A stretch of 39,717 nucleotides of DNA from an uncultured Saprospiraceae bacterium (GTDB lineage Bacteria; Bacteroidota; Bacteroidia; Chitinophagales; Saprospiraceae), in assembly GCA_937921775.1 (NCBI GenBank), contig CAKZUK010000239.1, positions 1 to 39,717 of the forward strand. Reading direction: 5' to 3'. The translations under genes were made by a program, and so were the position numbers. How positions within the stretch are numbered: position 1 is the stretch's first letter; each line of letters opens with the position of its first letter. Positions 1 through 9,203 of this stretch are shown here, piece after piece. The notes below the pieces were generated by a model, which did not search any database, was not told the origin of the DNA, and saw only the letters and a list, made by a program, of their open reading frames with translations.

Positions 1-770
1 ACGAATTTGATGCGACCATCATCCAAAGCCTTATATTTCCATAAGTGAACCTTACCCTCTCCATTAATATAAGAACCAAAACGGAGTACGTATTGTACTT
101 CCCAGCCATCAGCTTCTCTGATAATATTGATATCGTTTCCACCTATGCTTGGAATACCAAGATCAACAGATTGTACGCCTTCTACGTTGTAAAACTCATT
201 GGCCAGTGCAGCCATATTCAAAGGAGCCTTAGAACGTACAGTGATTGCATCTTCAGTATCATTCCACTGAACATGTTTTTCTATAATAAGATCATAATCT
301 TCTAAAAGGTTATTAATTTCTTCGCTATCCGTTTCACTGATTCCATCAAGTAGAGGCGCAGCCCATTCTATATCTCTTTCGAAAATAATAATGATGTGAT
401 CAATAGATGGATTTGGAAAGGTATGGACATTGCATTTAGCAATAGATTGTGCGGTTTCATCTTGTAGATAAATACTTGAAAGTACAGCGTAAATACTTTC
501 CATATTATCACGTGGAATCCAAATATTCTGATAGCGAAGTTCTTCTTTTTTAGCTTCAATTCTCAGGGCCAGTCTTGCGGCATCTCTTCTTAGTTTTCGC
601 TCCAAAGTCTTTGGGAGTGTTTCCTGAGTATGTTCAATCTTGGAGCTTTCTTCTACACTTGCAAAAATAAGCTCTTCTTGTGCCATTGCATACTGATTGC
701 AGAGCACGAACCCGGAGAACAGGACGATTGATCTTATAGCTGACTTTATTGATTTTCTAATATCTTTCAT
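1..770 (-). CDS. Exported hypothetical protein, 3' end outside window
   Basis: An open frame on the minus strand starts at ATG 770 and stays open for 256 codons to the window edge, so the C-terminus is missing. The N-terminus has a basic start followed by a hydrophobic stretch and AMAQ, a typical signal peptide ending near residue 31. A basic, probably helical segment follows (about residues 48-75, rich in K, R and E), then a region with FPNPSIDHIIIIFERD and a C-terminal part with GWEVQYVLRFGSY. I do not recognise the family. Codon use and composition look like its neighbours. It is separated from the dgkA transcript upstream by about 235 bp, so it probably has its own promoter, although no clear TAnnTTTG element was found. 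Being a real gene is well supported; its function is unknown. Confidence 0.72.
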   Translation of the reverse strand, partial: MKDIRKSIKSAIRSIVLFSGFVLCNQYAMAQEELIFASVEESSKIEHTQETLPKTLERKLRRDAARLALRIEAKKEELRYQNIWIPRDNMESIYAVLSSIYLQDETAQSIAKCNVHTFPNPSIDHIIIIFERDIEWAAPLLDGISETDSEEINNLLEDYDLIIEKHVQWNDTEDAITVRSKAPLNMAALANEFYNVEGVQSVDLGIPSIGGNDINIIREADGWEVQYVLRFGSYINGEGKVHLWKYKALDDGRIKF

Positions 771-1005
771 TGTAGAGTTAATCTATATCGTTTACTTCTT
801 CATTGTTTGTTTGGGACCTTGTATTTGTGACAAGGATGATTTGGTTAAGATATTCTCCAATGGTATGTTCTTATATATAAAGCAAACATTATTCCGCTTT
901 GAATAAAAGACTATGTTAATAGCTCGCTTTAGCAAGAAGCCACATAGTTGCTTGGAGAAATGGAAAATTAAAGAAAGCTTAAAAACTAGAATTGGAATGA
1001 TGATC

Positions 1006-1368
1006 TTATCCCAAATATGCTATCACATGTGGAAGGAATACAATTAGACCAACAATGGCTGCACCCATTGCCGCAAGCAAAACTGCACCGGCAGCAACAT
1101 CTTTAGTCTTTCCTGCTAAGGGGTGGTAATCGGGGCTGCTTAGATCTGTGAGATGCTCAATTGCTGTATTAAAGCCTTCTGCAGATAATACTAAAGCAAT
1201 GCTTATTGTGACAAGGCACCATTCTGTAGTTGTGATAGAAAAGAACCATCCGGCTCCAATAGTAAGGATGCCGATTACTACATGAATCTTCATGTTGAGC
1301 TCCGACTTAAAAAGACTGGCTATACCTGCAAAGGCAAATTTGAAACTATTGAATCGCTGCTTGAGCAT
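1006..1368 (-). CDS. dgkA: Diacylglycerol kinase family protein (DgkA/undecaprenol kinase)
   Basis: A 120-residue integral membrane kinase of the prokaryotic DgkA family, which phosphorylates diacylglycerol or undecaprenol at the inner membrane for lipid recycling. The signature AEGFNTAIE is present at residues 63-71; E64 and E71 match the paired glutamates of E. coli DgkA (E69, E76). The later GKTKDVAAGAVLL segment supplies the conserved Lys-Asp (K89, D90). Three hydrophobic helices are visible, at about residues 28-45, 49-65 and 92-118, as usual for the family. Its start overlaps the end of the upstream EEP-like gene by 23 bp, which indicates one transcript and translational coupling. Substrate preference (diacylglycerol or undecaprenol) cannot be decided from the sequence. 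Confidence 0.93.
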   Translation of the reverse strand: MLKQRFNSFKFAFAGIASLFKSELNMKIHVVIGILTIGAGWFFSITTTEWCLVTISIALVLSAEGFNTAIEHLTDLSSPDYHPLAGKTKDVAAGAVLLAAMGAAIVGLIVFLPHVIAYLG

Positions 1369-2323
1369 TCTTGAAGTCTAAGTTGAACTCATATGCAGCC
1401 TGAATGCCAAGATGATTGGTAGAAGGGCCTCCTACAATCTGGAAGTCAGAACATTTCAATTGCTCAGAGTAGAAAATATAATCGATCGGATATTGAAATA
1501 AGTTATCTAAACCTTGATTGGCTCGACTACGACTATCAAGTAACTGCCCATTTTGCATCAGCATTCTCACTTCTTCAAACCAAGGGGGAGCATGATATTC
1601 ACCAAGTGTAATCACTGGTTCATTGATTTTTTGCACATAAGCAGCAATGGTTTTCATATGCTCTTGCAACTTAATAACCGTATTCTGAGACAGCGGAGGA
1701 TTGGTATATGAACTTACAATAGAAACAGGCATGTCCTTTTTTCGTGATTCTACAGAAACATGAAGGTTAGGAATTTTTTCAAAAAAGAAAGTATCTATTG
1801 AAAGAATTTCAGATTTGGAATAAATCGCCAAGCCATAAGGGTCAAAGCGTACCATTGAGGTAGAATGTGGATAGGCTTCTGCCAAAAACTCTTGCAAATA
1901 TGGATGCCAATCAGGAGTTACTTCTTGTAGCGAAACGACATCTGCATTGGATGCTAAAATGGCGTCTATCGTAGATTGATAATCGTCATTTGATGCAGTA
2001 ACATTGAAATGAGCTACTTCCATAGCAACTTCAATTTTTTTATCGGGATTTACAGGAGTTGGCCATTCCCAGTTTGAGTATAATTTCAAAAACATACAAA
2101 GTACACCGCAGCAAGCAAAACTTGTGAAGGTCAACTTAGGTTGTTTTAAAACCAAAAATATTAAGCCCATAGCTAAGTAAACGAGCATGATCTGATTTGC
2201 GAAACTAGCTCCAATCTTAAAAAGTAAATAGTTCGGAGTAAATACGCAAATTACTGCCCCAAGAATGATGAGGGTCGTCAAAGCGAGTCGTACAGGTCGG
2301 TAGTTGAGTAATTTTGTTACCAT
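1346..2323 (-). CDS. EEP-fold (endonuclease/exonuclease/phosphatase-like) membrane protein with degenerate active site
   Basis: 325 residues. The N-terminal 80 residues hold two or three transmembrane helices (about 12-30, 38-60 and 64-80), and the rest is an EEP-superfamily domain. Recognisable family landmarks are the N of HFNV (N107), SLQEV (E134), YGLAIYSK (163-170) and PIDYIFY (D281). Several catalytic positions are changed. The usual His before PP is Thr (SYTNPP, T207), the GDFN motif reads GEYH (241-244), and the terminal SDH reads TNH (302-304). The fold is therefore clear, but activity is doubtful. The gene is first in a two-gene operon with dgkA (23-bp overlap). It might act on lipids or nucleic acid at the outer face of the membrane, or be a pseudoenzyme; this is inference. 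Confidence 0.85.
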   Translation of the reverse strand: MVTKLLNYRPVRLALTTLIILGAVICVFTPNYLLFKIGASFANQIMLVYLAMGLIFLVLKQPKLTFTSFACCGVLCMFLKLYSNWEWPTPVNPDKKIEVAMEVAHFNVTASNDDYQSTIDAILASNADVVSLQEVTPDWHPYLQEFLAEAYPHSTSMVRFDPYGLAIYSKSEILSIDTFFFEKIPNLHVSVESRKKDMPVSIVSSYTNPPLSQNTVIKLQEHMKTIAAYVQKINEPVITLGEYHAPPWFEEVRMLMQNGQLLDSRSRANQGLDNLFQYPIDYIFYSEQLKCSDFQIVGGPSTNHLGIQAAYEFNLDFKNAQAAIQ

Positions 2324-2522
2324 AATGCTCCGCTAATATAGGAGTTTTATATGTTAAAATAAACTTTAATATGGTTTGTTTAAGGTACAACTTCAGGCAT
2401 AGTTGCTAGCTTGCTAATGTATAGACGCAAACTTCTTCTGAAAAGCACAATTATCCAGCAAAAATGAGACTTTTTAACAACATATCTTAGTATTATGGCT
2501 CTTAAAGCAATGCAAACTCTGA

Positions 2523-5500
2523 CTATTTTAATTGAGTTGCAAGCACTATGGCTTTTTTAAACTCGATTGTGTCGCCGTTTGGCTTGTGTAAGTTGACAGA
2601 TAGTACGTATATCCCAGCTCTAGCATTGCTTCCTTCGTTTGTAAGGCCATCCCATTTAATTGTGCCTTCACTTGCTAGTAAGGAGTTTTGCAAGAGATCT
2701 CGTACTAGCCTTCCTTTTGAATCGAATAAACTTAAGTTTGCCGCATAACCTGCACTGGGTAGCGCATAGTTGATGAGAAGAAAATCTTCAAAGCCATCTT
2801 CATCGGGCGATAAGCGAGGATTCTCTAGCCAAATAAACTCTTCAACATTGGTATCTGTCAATAAGAATTGAGAATTTTGATAGGTCGGTGTAGCAAAGCC
2901 AACCTGCTCTGCTGCAGAATGCCAGTTATCTGTCGTTTGAGTTAGCGCATTCGGATTTATTCGCTCCAGCGAAACGCCATTTTTATCACTTAGCAAAGCA
3001 TATGGGAATGTATCATCATATGCGAGCTCATCAATTACTACCTCTCCTAGTATGGCCGGCCGATATAAGGTTACCACATCTTCCTTGTCAGCGTATGTAG
3101 GTATAGCTACAGTTAAAAAGCCATATTGATTTTCTGTGAGGTAGCGGTTCTTTATGTCTAAAGGATCTTTTGTCAAAACAATATATTCATCAGGGAATAG
3201 CAAACAGTCAAGGTCAATCGGTACTGCATCATCAACTAGATTTTCTTCATTGCGCTTGGCGATATTCAAATCTGCTAGATTGACAACTTTGTCAGAACGA
3301 TTGTAAAGCTCAACGAAGTCGACCCCACCTGTTTCTGGATTGTATAAAACCTCATTGATAACTAAGTCTAATTCCTCAATGACTTTTGGTAGGGCAAATG
3401 AAGCTTGCATAAATATTCCGGGGCTATTACCTATGCAATCTGTGAGTTCACTTTTTACACGTATTTCATAAATAAGATCTGGATCAAAATCAGTGCTCAG
3501 TTCTACTATCGCGGTATTAAAGGATGGTGCTTCCGCAAAGACATTGCTAATCGTCAAGCCATCAATCTCATAATTGTTAATATCAGCGGCGAATGTTCGA
3601 TTCAAACTTTTGTTGAAAAACAATTGTACCTGATTTGAAGTAATCGGAAAGGCACGTATTAAATCTAGAGGGGAATCATCGAGTATGTTTTCGGCAACAG
3701 AATTGACCGTCCCCGGTGTACCTCCGTTCGCACTAGTAGAAGCTTTCCAGTTATCTTCAAAAGAACAAGGGGCATTAAAGTTTATTAATTCTAAGCTCCA
3801 GCCACCATCATCTTTACTAGCGTCTTGGTATGAAGCATCGGTATAAATAACATTGTGAATGAGTTCTCCATCCGGATTAATTAATTCTAAATTATCTGCT
3901 GTATTTCCTAGGCCAACAAAATCGTTCAAAGCCAAGGTGTCACCATAGGGTCCAAAGAAACCGCTGTCTTTTAGATAGACGATAAGGTAATCCCCAGGAG
4001 ACATAATGTAAAACGGCAAGAGAATATCATCTGAAGGATCGGATAGGACAAAGCCTTCAAGATTAATGATTTTATTACTGCGATTATATAGTTCCAAATA
4101 TTCTGCTTCTGGCAAGCCTATGGAAGGTGTTGGATCAGCAAAAATTTCACTAATCAAAATGTCATAAGGTTCAGCTGCTTCCGTTTCATTATAGATAAAA
4201 TCTAAAGTTCTGAAATCTAAGCTCACAGAGTTGCCCGCGCAGTCGGTCACAGCACTTTGGACTAAAATATTGTAAGTTACTTGATCTTGAAAGAAAGGTG
4301 CTTCAATGCTTAGTAAATAAGAGGTCTTATCTGGTTCTATCAAAACAAGGTCATTGACTGCTCCAAGTCCCGACGTTATTTCAAAGCCTAAAGTTGAGAT
4401 AAGGTCAGTACTTGCCATTATTTCATCAAATACCAAGAGGAGTTGATTGTTGTTGACTGCTGTCGCAGAAATTAGTTTGGGAGCAATAAGGTCAGGTGTA
4501 TCTTCGAAAGCGGAATTTTGTTGCCCAGGTGTACCGCCATTTGAATTTTGAGAGGCAATCCAGTTTGTTGCTCCCTGGCAATATAAGTTGGGATTAATTA
4601 ACTCCAAGGTCCAGCCCCCGTCTTCCTTGTCTTCGTCCTGATACCAATCATTGAAATAATGAACTTGATCAATTGGAAACCCTGTAGGATCCTCCAATGT
4701 TATTTCATCATCACTAATATTTAAACTAGGAAAACTACCAACAGCGAGTACTTCTCCAAAGGCCATGAAATCAGTAGCAAATTCGTTATCACAGATAATT
4801 AAGTAAGAGAATGGAGGCATTATTTTAGGTCCTAAAAAACTAGAACTAGCTGGGTCGCTAATAAGGAAACCATCTAGGTCAATTGCTTTGTTACTCCTAT
4901 TATACAATTCAATGAAATCGGCTGAGGGAAAACTACCAAGACTTGGTTCAGGATCAGCCATTATCTCATTGATTAATATATCTCCGGGAGCAGCTGCTTC
5001 AATAATAAACACGGTAAAATTTTCAGTGTTGTTTGTCCCAATTAGATTCCCTGAGCAATCGAAAAGACCGGTAACACAAAGCGTATATTGTAAGCCACTT
5101 CCAATCGAAAGATTACTAATGTCGATATGAACAATATTTGGATTAGTAGCATCTATATTTGCGATAGTTGGATTGCCAATATCGGTACCACTATCATCTT
5201 TTATGGTATAGTTTATAGTCGTTTCGGCGGAAGCCAAATCTAAGGGTAAAGTAAATATAACTTGAATATCCGTAACGTCAATTGCATTGATAGAGGATAA
5301 AGCAAGTGGATTGTTATTGTACGTAGGCAAGGCATCTACAAAAATATCATCAATGAAAAAGTTGTCGATATTAGAAGATGTAAATTGATAAGCTATACCA
5401 AAATGATCGCCAGTAGTCAGGTCATTATTCATGAAGCTGCCTTCAAAACCAAAACAGGTTCCACCGTCATAATCAGCATAGCAGTTCCATACACCGATAT

Positions 5501-5981
5501 CATTTCTGGTTATTCTAATGCGTGCATTATTGTTGGAGGATGATGCCATTGCTCCTTCTGTGCTGAACCTAAAAAGGAATTCATCCGTATTTCCATTCTG
5601 GCGATATATTTCAAAAGCGTCTAGGGATCCAGTTTCTCCGATTCTAAGGTAGTATCCATTGAGATCTGTTTCCAAATCTGGATTATCGGAAGAGAGGTAG
5701 TATTTTGGGAAATTACCATTGGTAGAAGGATTAAAGTCCAATTCTACAAGAAACTCCCAAAAAGTGGAATCCGAAATGGGGGTAGGAGTAGAGAGGTAAG
5801 AATTACCTGCAACAGTGGCAGTGACTTGAAGCATCTCGCTGTTAACTGCAAAATCTGTCTCATCTCCTTGCCAAGTGGGGCTGTTTGTAAAATCACCATC
5901 AGTAAATTCTTCAGAAATTTGAGCTGATAGGAAGAAAGGAAATATGGTGACAAAGATTAGCAGAAAAGTACTAACTCTCAT
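2523..5981 (-). CDS. Secreted lamin-tail-domain (LTD) repeat protein with FlgD-like C-terminal domain
   Basis: 1152 residues with a signal peptide (MRVSTFLLIFVTIFPFFLSAQ). A LamG-like N-terminal part (about 22-215) is followed by a repeating architecture. SbsA/Big-like Ig domains (about 222-325, 500-595 and 770-862) alternate with three lamin-tail domains (about 333-490, 606-760 and 872-1035). Each LTD has the signature ELYNRS(N/D)K and a recurring INEI/ISEI(F/M)ADP opening. The C-terminus (about 1050-1150: LSPDEDGFEDF, LSLFDSKGRLVRDL, AGIYVLSV) is FlgD/CHU_C-like, as in many T9SS-exported Bacteroidota proteins. Likely a cell-surface or secreted adhesive or structural protein; LTDs in bacteria also accompany nucleases, but no catalytic domain is visible here. 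A very good promoter lies upstream at 6095-6125. The gene is divergent from asd. Confidence 0.88.
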   Translation of the reverse strand: MRVSTFLLIFVTIFPFFLSAQISEEFTDGDFTNSPTWQGDETDFAVNSEMLQVTATVAGNSYLSTPTPISDSTFWEFLVELDFNPSTNGNFPKYYLSSDNPDLETDLNGYYLRIGETGSLDAFEIYRQNGNTDEFLFRFSTEGAMASSSNNNARIRITRNDIGVWNCYADYDGGTCFGFEGSFMNNDLTTGDHFGIAYQFTSSNIDNFFIDDIFVDALPTYNNNPLALSSINAIDVTDIQVIFTLPLDLASAETTINYTIKDDSGTDIGNPTIANIDATNPNIVHIDISNLSIGSGLQYTLCVTGLFDCSGNLIGTNNTENFTVFIIEAAAPGDILINEIMADPEPSLGSFPSADFIELYNRSNKAIDLDGFLISDPASSSFLGPKIMPPFSYLIICDNEFATDFMAFGEVLAVGSFPSLNISDDEITLEDPTGFPIDQVHYFNDWYQDEDKEDGGWTLELINPNLYCQGATNWIASQNSNGGTPGQQNSAFEDTPDLIAPKLISATAVNNNQLLLVFDEIMASTDLISTLGFEITSGLGAVNDLVLIEPDKTSYLLSIEAPFFQDQVTYNILVQSAVTDCAGNSVSLDFRTLDFIYNETEAAEPYDILISEIFADPTPSIGLPEAEYLELYNRSNKIINLEGFVLSDPSDDILLPFYIMSPGDYLIVYLKDSGFFGPYGDTLALNDFVGLGNTADNLELINPDGELIHNVIYTDASYQDASKDDGGWSLELINFNAPCSFEDNWKASTSANGGTPGTVNSVAENILDDSPLDLIRAFPITSNQVQLFFNKSLNRTFAADINNYEIDGLTISNVFAEAPSFNTAIVELSTDFDPDLIYEIRVKSELTDCIGNSPGIFMQASFALPKVIEELDLVINEVLYNPETGGVDFVELYNRSDKVVNLADLNIAKRNEENLVDDAVPIDLDCLLFPDEYIVLTKDPLDIKNRYLTENQYGFLTVAIPTYADKEDVVTLYRPAILGEVVIDELAYDDTFPYALLSDKNGVSLERINPNALTQTTDNWHSAAEQVGFATPTYQNSQFLLTDTNVEEFIWLENPRLSPDEDGFEDFLLINYALPSAGYAANLSLFDSKGRLVRDLLQNSLLASEGTIKWDGLTNEGSNARAGIYVLSVNLHKPNGDTIEFKKAIVLATQLK

Positions 5982-6094
5982 AATCTATGGGTTTAATAGT
6001 ATCTGTTTGGCTTGGAATTTTGAGGTAACATGTACTTCCTTGAAGTAGCTATTTACTCCATAAACTTAATTAAAAAAGCAGAAAGTACAGTCTA

Positions 6095-6125
6095 CAAAGT
6101 TAATCCAAGTCTTTAGGCAAACAAA
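6095..6125 (-). promoter_or_regulatory. Bacteroidota-type promoter of the LTD protein gene
   Basis: Read on the minus strand, TTTG (6125-6122) is followed by exactly 19 bases and then TAACTTTG (6102-6095). This matches the Bacteroidota sigma-A consensus TTTG-N19-TAnnTTTG. Transcription would start about 105 nt upstream of the ATG at 5981. Confidence 0.72.
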
Positions 6126-6153
6126 AAAACTAGCATTAAATAATTATTGCCTT

Positions 6154-6161
6154 TATCTTTG
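6154..6161 (+). promoter_or_regulatory. Putative -7 element of asd
   Basis: TATCTTTG matches the TAnnTTTG -7 consensus 87 bp ahead of the asd start codon. No good TTG -33 element is seen at the usual distance, so this is a partial match. Confidence 0.5.
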
Positions 6162-6248
6162 TCATTCTTGAAAACGGGATTTATGTAGATTTTTAGCATA
6201 AATGCTTGATAATTAAGTAGATAGTTTAACTAGAAAATAAACAACACT

Positions 6249-7265
6249 ATGAAAGTAGCAGTAGTAGGTGTTACCGGTTTAGTCGGCACCGTCATGCGCG
6301 AAGTTTTAGAAGAAAGAAACTTCCCGGTTACTGAGTTTTTAGCAGTAGCTTCTGAACGATCAATTGGTAAAGAAATCCAATTTATGGGCAAAACTTATAA
6401 CTGTATGTCTATGCAGGATGCCATTAATGCCAAACCTGACGTGGCGATATTTTCTGCTGGTGGTAGCGTATCATTAGAGTGGGCTCCAAAATTTGCTGAG
6501 GTTGGAACAACTGTTATTGACAATTCTTCTGCTTGGCGCATGGACCCAGATAAAAAGTTAATCGTTCCTGAAGTGAATGCACATGCGCTCACAGCTGCTG
6601 ACAAGATTATTGCAAACCCTAACTGTTCTACCATTCAATTGGTAGTGGCACTCAAGCCACTTCACAGTAAGTATACTATTCAACGTCTGGTGATATCAAC
6701 CTATCAGTCTATTACTGGTACAGGTATGAAGGCGGTTTCTCAATACAACAATGAAAAAGCAAAGGGGTCATCTGAGACCATGGCTTACAACTATCAGATA
6801 CTTGACAATTGTATTCCGCATTGTGATATCTTCCTAGATAATGACTATACCAAGGAAGAAATGAAATTAGTACATGAAACCAAAAAGATTTTAGAAGATG
6901 ATAGTTTGAGAATAACAGCAACTGCAGTTAGAGTTCCCGTTCAAGGTGGGCATTCAGAATGTGTCAACGTAGAGTTTCAAAATGATTTTGAAATCAATGA
7001 ATTGAAACGTTTGCTTGCTGATTCAGATGGTATAACTCTACAGGATAATGTAGCAGATAATAAATACCCAATGCCTCTTTTTGCAAAAGATAAGGATGAC
7101 GTTTTTGTAGGTCGACTAAGAAGAGATGAGTCACAAGCTAATACCTTAAACATGTGGATCGTAGCAGATAACCTACGTAAAGGGGCAGCAACAAATGCTG
7201 TGCAAATTGCTGAACATTTATTGTCAAAGCAACTTATTGGACAGTTGTCAAAAGTAGACAGCTAA
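6249..7265 (+). CDS. asd: Aspartate-semialdehyde dehydrogenase
   Basis: 338 residues, full family length. The enzyme reduces aspartyl phosphate to aspartate semialdehyde with NADPH, the branch point to lysine/diaminopimelate, threonine and methionine. The N-terminal Rossmann motif GVTGLVG (residues 7-13) binds NADP. The active-site cysteine sits in NPNCST (C126), and the conserved basic segment RVPVQGGHSE carries the catalytic His (H235). STYQSITGTG and the DNSSAWRMD segment are also typical. The start at 6249 places the Rossmann strand (MKVAVVG) directly at the N-terminus, as in homologues. It is transcribed divergently from the LTD gene across a 267-bp spacer and appears monocistronic. Confidence 0.97.
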   Translation: MKVAVVGVTGLVGTVMREVLEERNFPVTEFLAVASERSIGKEIQFMGKTYNCMSMQDAINAKPDVAIFSAGGSVSLEWAPKFAEVGTTVIDNSSAWRMDPDKKLIVPEVNAHALTAADKIIANPNCSTIQLVVALKPLHSKYTIQRLVISTYQSITGTGMKAVSQYNNEKAKGSSETMAYNYQILDNCIPHCDIFLDNDYTKEEMKLVHETKKILEDDSLRITATAVRVPVQGGHSECVNVEFQNDFEINELKRLLADSDGITLQDNVADNKYPMPLFAKDKDDVFVGRLRRDESQANTLNMWIVADNLRKGAATNAVQIAEHLLSKQLIGQLSKVDS

Positions 7266-7638
7266 TCAACTAAAATGAAAACTGCAAAGGCATACTGAGC
7301 GTGCTAAAGGGCGAAAAGTCAAGAAAACCCTGTAATATTAGCCGTATGAATTAGGCTGTAAACACATTCAGGATTACTTATATGTCTGACAGATTCAAAT
7401 TTATTTACCGTTTAATTTTCATTGCTTAATTGTTTTATACTGTTCTTTTTGTTAATTTTAAAGAATTGAAGATTGTTTTCAATAAATGATTGAATTAAGA
7501 CTTGGCTTAGGGGAATAAGCCAAGATACAACACCTACGAAACATTACTACTAGCCCGTTTAATACGAAAGAGAACTGCCTTTAAGAAGAAAAGAAATATC
7601 AAATACCTGTTTTATAACGAAAATTAAATTACCGTATC
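7266..7638. other. Intergenic region (373 bp) between asd and the coiled-coil gene
   Basis: No coding frame, RNA gene or clear TAnnTTTG promoter is recognised here. The one distinct structure is the hairpin at 7501-7524. A T-rich stretch around 7433-7460 could hold the promoter of the downstream gene. Confidence 0.5.
7501..7524. repeat. Perfect inverted repeat, possible leader hairpin
   Basis: CTTGGCTTA, a 6-base GGGGAA spacer and TAAGCCAAG form a perfect 9-bp stem. No T-run follows on either strand, so it is not a standard terminator. It lies 115 bp upstream of the coiled-coil gene start and could be a 5' UTR hairpin or a protein-binding dyad. Confidence 0.6.
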
Positions 7639-9066
7639 ATGAAGACCAAACTCGTACTTTGGGGTACCAATGAGAAAGAGGAACGTGTGTTGCTCGCATT
7701 GGAACTGCGCCCTAATGACAACAAAGTAAACCTCTTTGTTTTTCCAGAAGACATTACTGGCGACAATCTTGAAAAAAGATTAATGGATGATTGGCGACTT
7801 GGGAAAGAAGTCGAATTTCCAGAAGGCCACACTCAACAAGAGAGAGACTTATCTGCCAGCGAAAGCTTATTACCTGAAGAATTAAAGGTTGAAAGAGGTG
7901 ACATCATTCAAAGAGCTCAAACCGAATGGCACTTCGTTGTGCTCTCTGCTAAGCTTAATGACGTTTACCAATCTGAGCTTAATGAAATCAAAGAAAAGGT
8001 TGAAAAACTTAAGACTTACGATTCCAAAGAGTGGGAAGCACTTAAAGGTTTCTGGAATAAAGTACAGGATCAAATGAAAGAGCGCAACCTTTTTAGAGAA
8101 CACGCCAACGCTCTTCGTGACACTACCAATAAATTATTCGATCACTTGAAGAAACTTCGCTCAACACTTGACGAAGAATTTCAATCTCAATCAAAAGAAG
8201 GTTCTGAAAAGTTTATGACAGCTTTGGGAACTATTGAAGAGAAGATTGTGAAAGGTTTGAATTTACAAGGATTGTTCAATGACTTGAAGAATCTACAACG
8301 TGATTTTAAAGATACAAAATTGACCAGAGATCACCGTGCAAAAGTTTGGGATCGTCTGGATAAAGCTTTCAAGGAAGTAAAAGAAAAACGTTTTGGTCCT
8401 CAGAAAGAACAGGATGGCTCACCAACTGATCGTCTTGCTAGAAGGTACGAAGGTTTGCTTTCTGCTATTGAAAAAATGGAACGTTCAATCTCACGTGATA
8501 AAGGTGATTTGGAATACCAAGGACGTAGAATCCAAAATTCTGAAGGGCAGCTGGAAGCGCAGATTCGTCAGGCAAAAACTAAAATGATTGAAGAGCGTAT
8601 TCGTTCGAAAGAAGAAAAGCTCAACGAGATGTTATCTACCAAAACGGATCTTGAAAAGCGAATGGCTAGCCAAGCTGAAAAAGATAAAGCTAATGCTGAA
8701 AAAGCAAAAGTTAGAGAAGCTCAGAACGCAGCGAAAGCTGCGGCGAAAGAAAAGATCGCTGCTAAAATCGAACAAGATAAAGCAGCTCGTGTAGATGACG
8801 CTGAGACTTTGGAAAAAGCGGCCCTTGCTCTTAAAGGTAAACCTAAGGCGGAACCTAAGCCAGAATCTATTGCTGGTGGTGTTGAAGCGCTACTTAATGT
8901 AGTGGGTACAAGTATGGGAGAAGCTTTGGAAGATGTAATTGATACGGTTAAAGCTGTTGCTGAAGTTGTTTCTGATAAAGTAGAAGATGCTTTAGATGAT
9001 CTGAAAGAGGCGGCAGAGGAAAGCCGTAAAGAGAGAGCTGAAAAAGCGAAGCGAGAAGAAGAGTAA
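7639..9066 (+). CDS. Charged coiled-coil protein with DUF349-like segment
   Basis: 475 residues, no signal peptide or membrane segment. The N-terminal 110 residues (MKTKLVLWGTNEKEERVLLALELR, then a W..G..VEFPEGHT segment) look like a small folded domain. The middle contains a helical repeat with Trp and basic residues (W.ALKGFWNKVQDQMKERNLF near 137-157; LKNLQRDFKDTKLTRDHRAKVWDRL near 216-240) that resembles DUF349 helical repeats. From about residue 260 to 400 it is a long K/E/A-rich coiled coil. An amphipathic acidic segment (410-460) and a highly charged KREEE tail follow. Probably a cytoplasmic scaffold-like protein; function is not known and the DUF349 link is tentative. It is monocistronic and ends at a shared terminator with the convergent M36 gene. 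Confidence 0.8.
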   Translation: MKTKLVLWGTNEKEERVLLALELRPNDNKVNLFVFPEDITGDNLEKRLMDDWRLGKEVEFPEGHTQQERDLSASESLLPEELKVERGDIIQRAQTEWHFVVLSAKLNDVYQSELNEIKEKVEKLKTYDSKEWEALKGFWNKVQDQMKERNLFREHANALRDTTNKLFDHLKKLRSTLDEEFQSQSKEGSEKFMTALGTIEEKIVKGLNLQGLFNDLKNLQRDFKDTKLTRDHRAKVWDRLDKAFKEVKEKRFGPQKEQDGSPTDRLARRYEGLLSAIEKMERSISRDKGDLEYQGRRIQNSEGQLEAQIRQAKTKMIEERIRSKEEKLNEMLSTKTDLEKRMASQAEKDKANAEKAKVREAQNAAKAAAKEKIAAKIEQDKAARVDDAETLEKAALALKGKPKAEPKPESIAGGVEALLNVVGTSMGEALEDVIDTVKAVAEVVSDKVEDALDDLKEAAEESRKERAEKAKREEE

Positions 9067-9139
9067 TTAATGAAGGCTAAAGCCATTTATACTTTTGCAA
9101 ATGCAGTAAGTAGGATGTTGCTTTACGATAAATAGAAAT

Positions 9140-9176
9140 AAATGGGCTGCCCGAATTTCGGACAGCCCATTTTATT
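9140..9176. terminator. Bidirectional terminator between convergent genes
   Basis: AAATGGGCTG (9140-9149) pairs with CAGCCCATTT (9163-9172), with an inner CCGAA/TTCGG extension. T-runs on both strands make it suitable for ending both the coiled-coil gene (plus) and the M36 peptidase gene (minus). Confidence 0.88.
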
Positions 9177-9203
9177 TATAAACTTGTTTTACTGTTATCT
9201 TAA

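Noticed and set aside
697..906. 69-aa plus-strand frame
   Set aside because: It overlaps the start of the well-supported minus-strand exported protein and its upstream region, and shows no recognisable domain.
2141..2151. TTGTTTTAAAA inside the EEP-like gene, resembling the shared operator
   Set aside because: It is a single copy within coding sequence, without an inverted partner; chance is likely in AT-rich DNA.
8721..9086. 121-aa minus-strand frame rich in Ala/Ser
   Set aside because: Mirror image of the Lys/Glu/Ala-rich coiled coil on the other strand.
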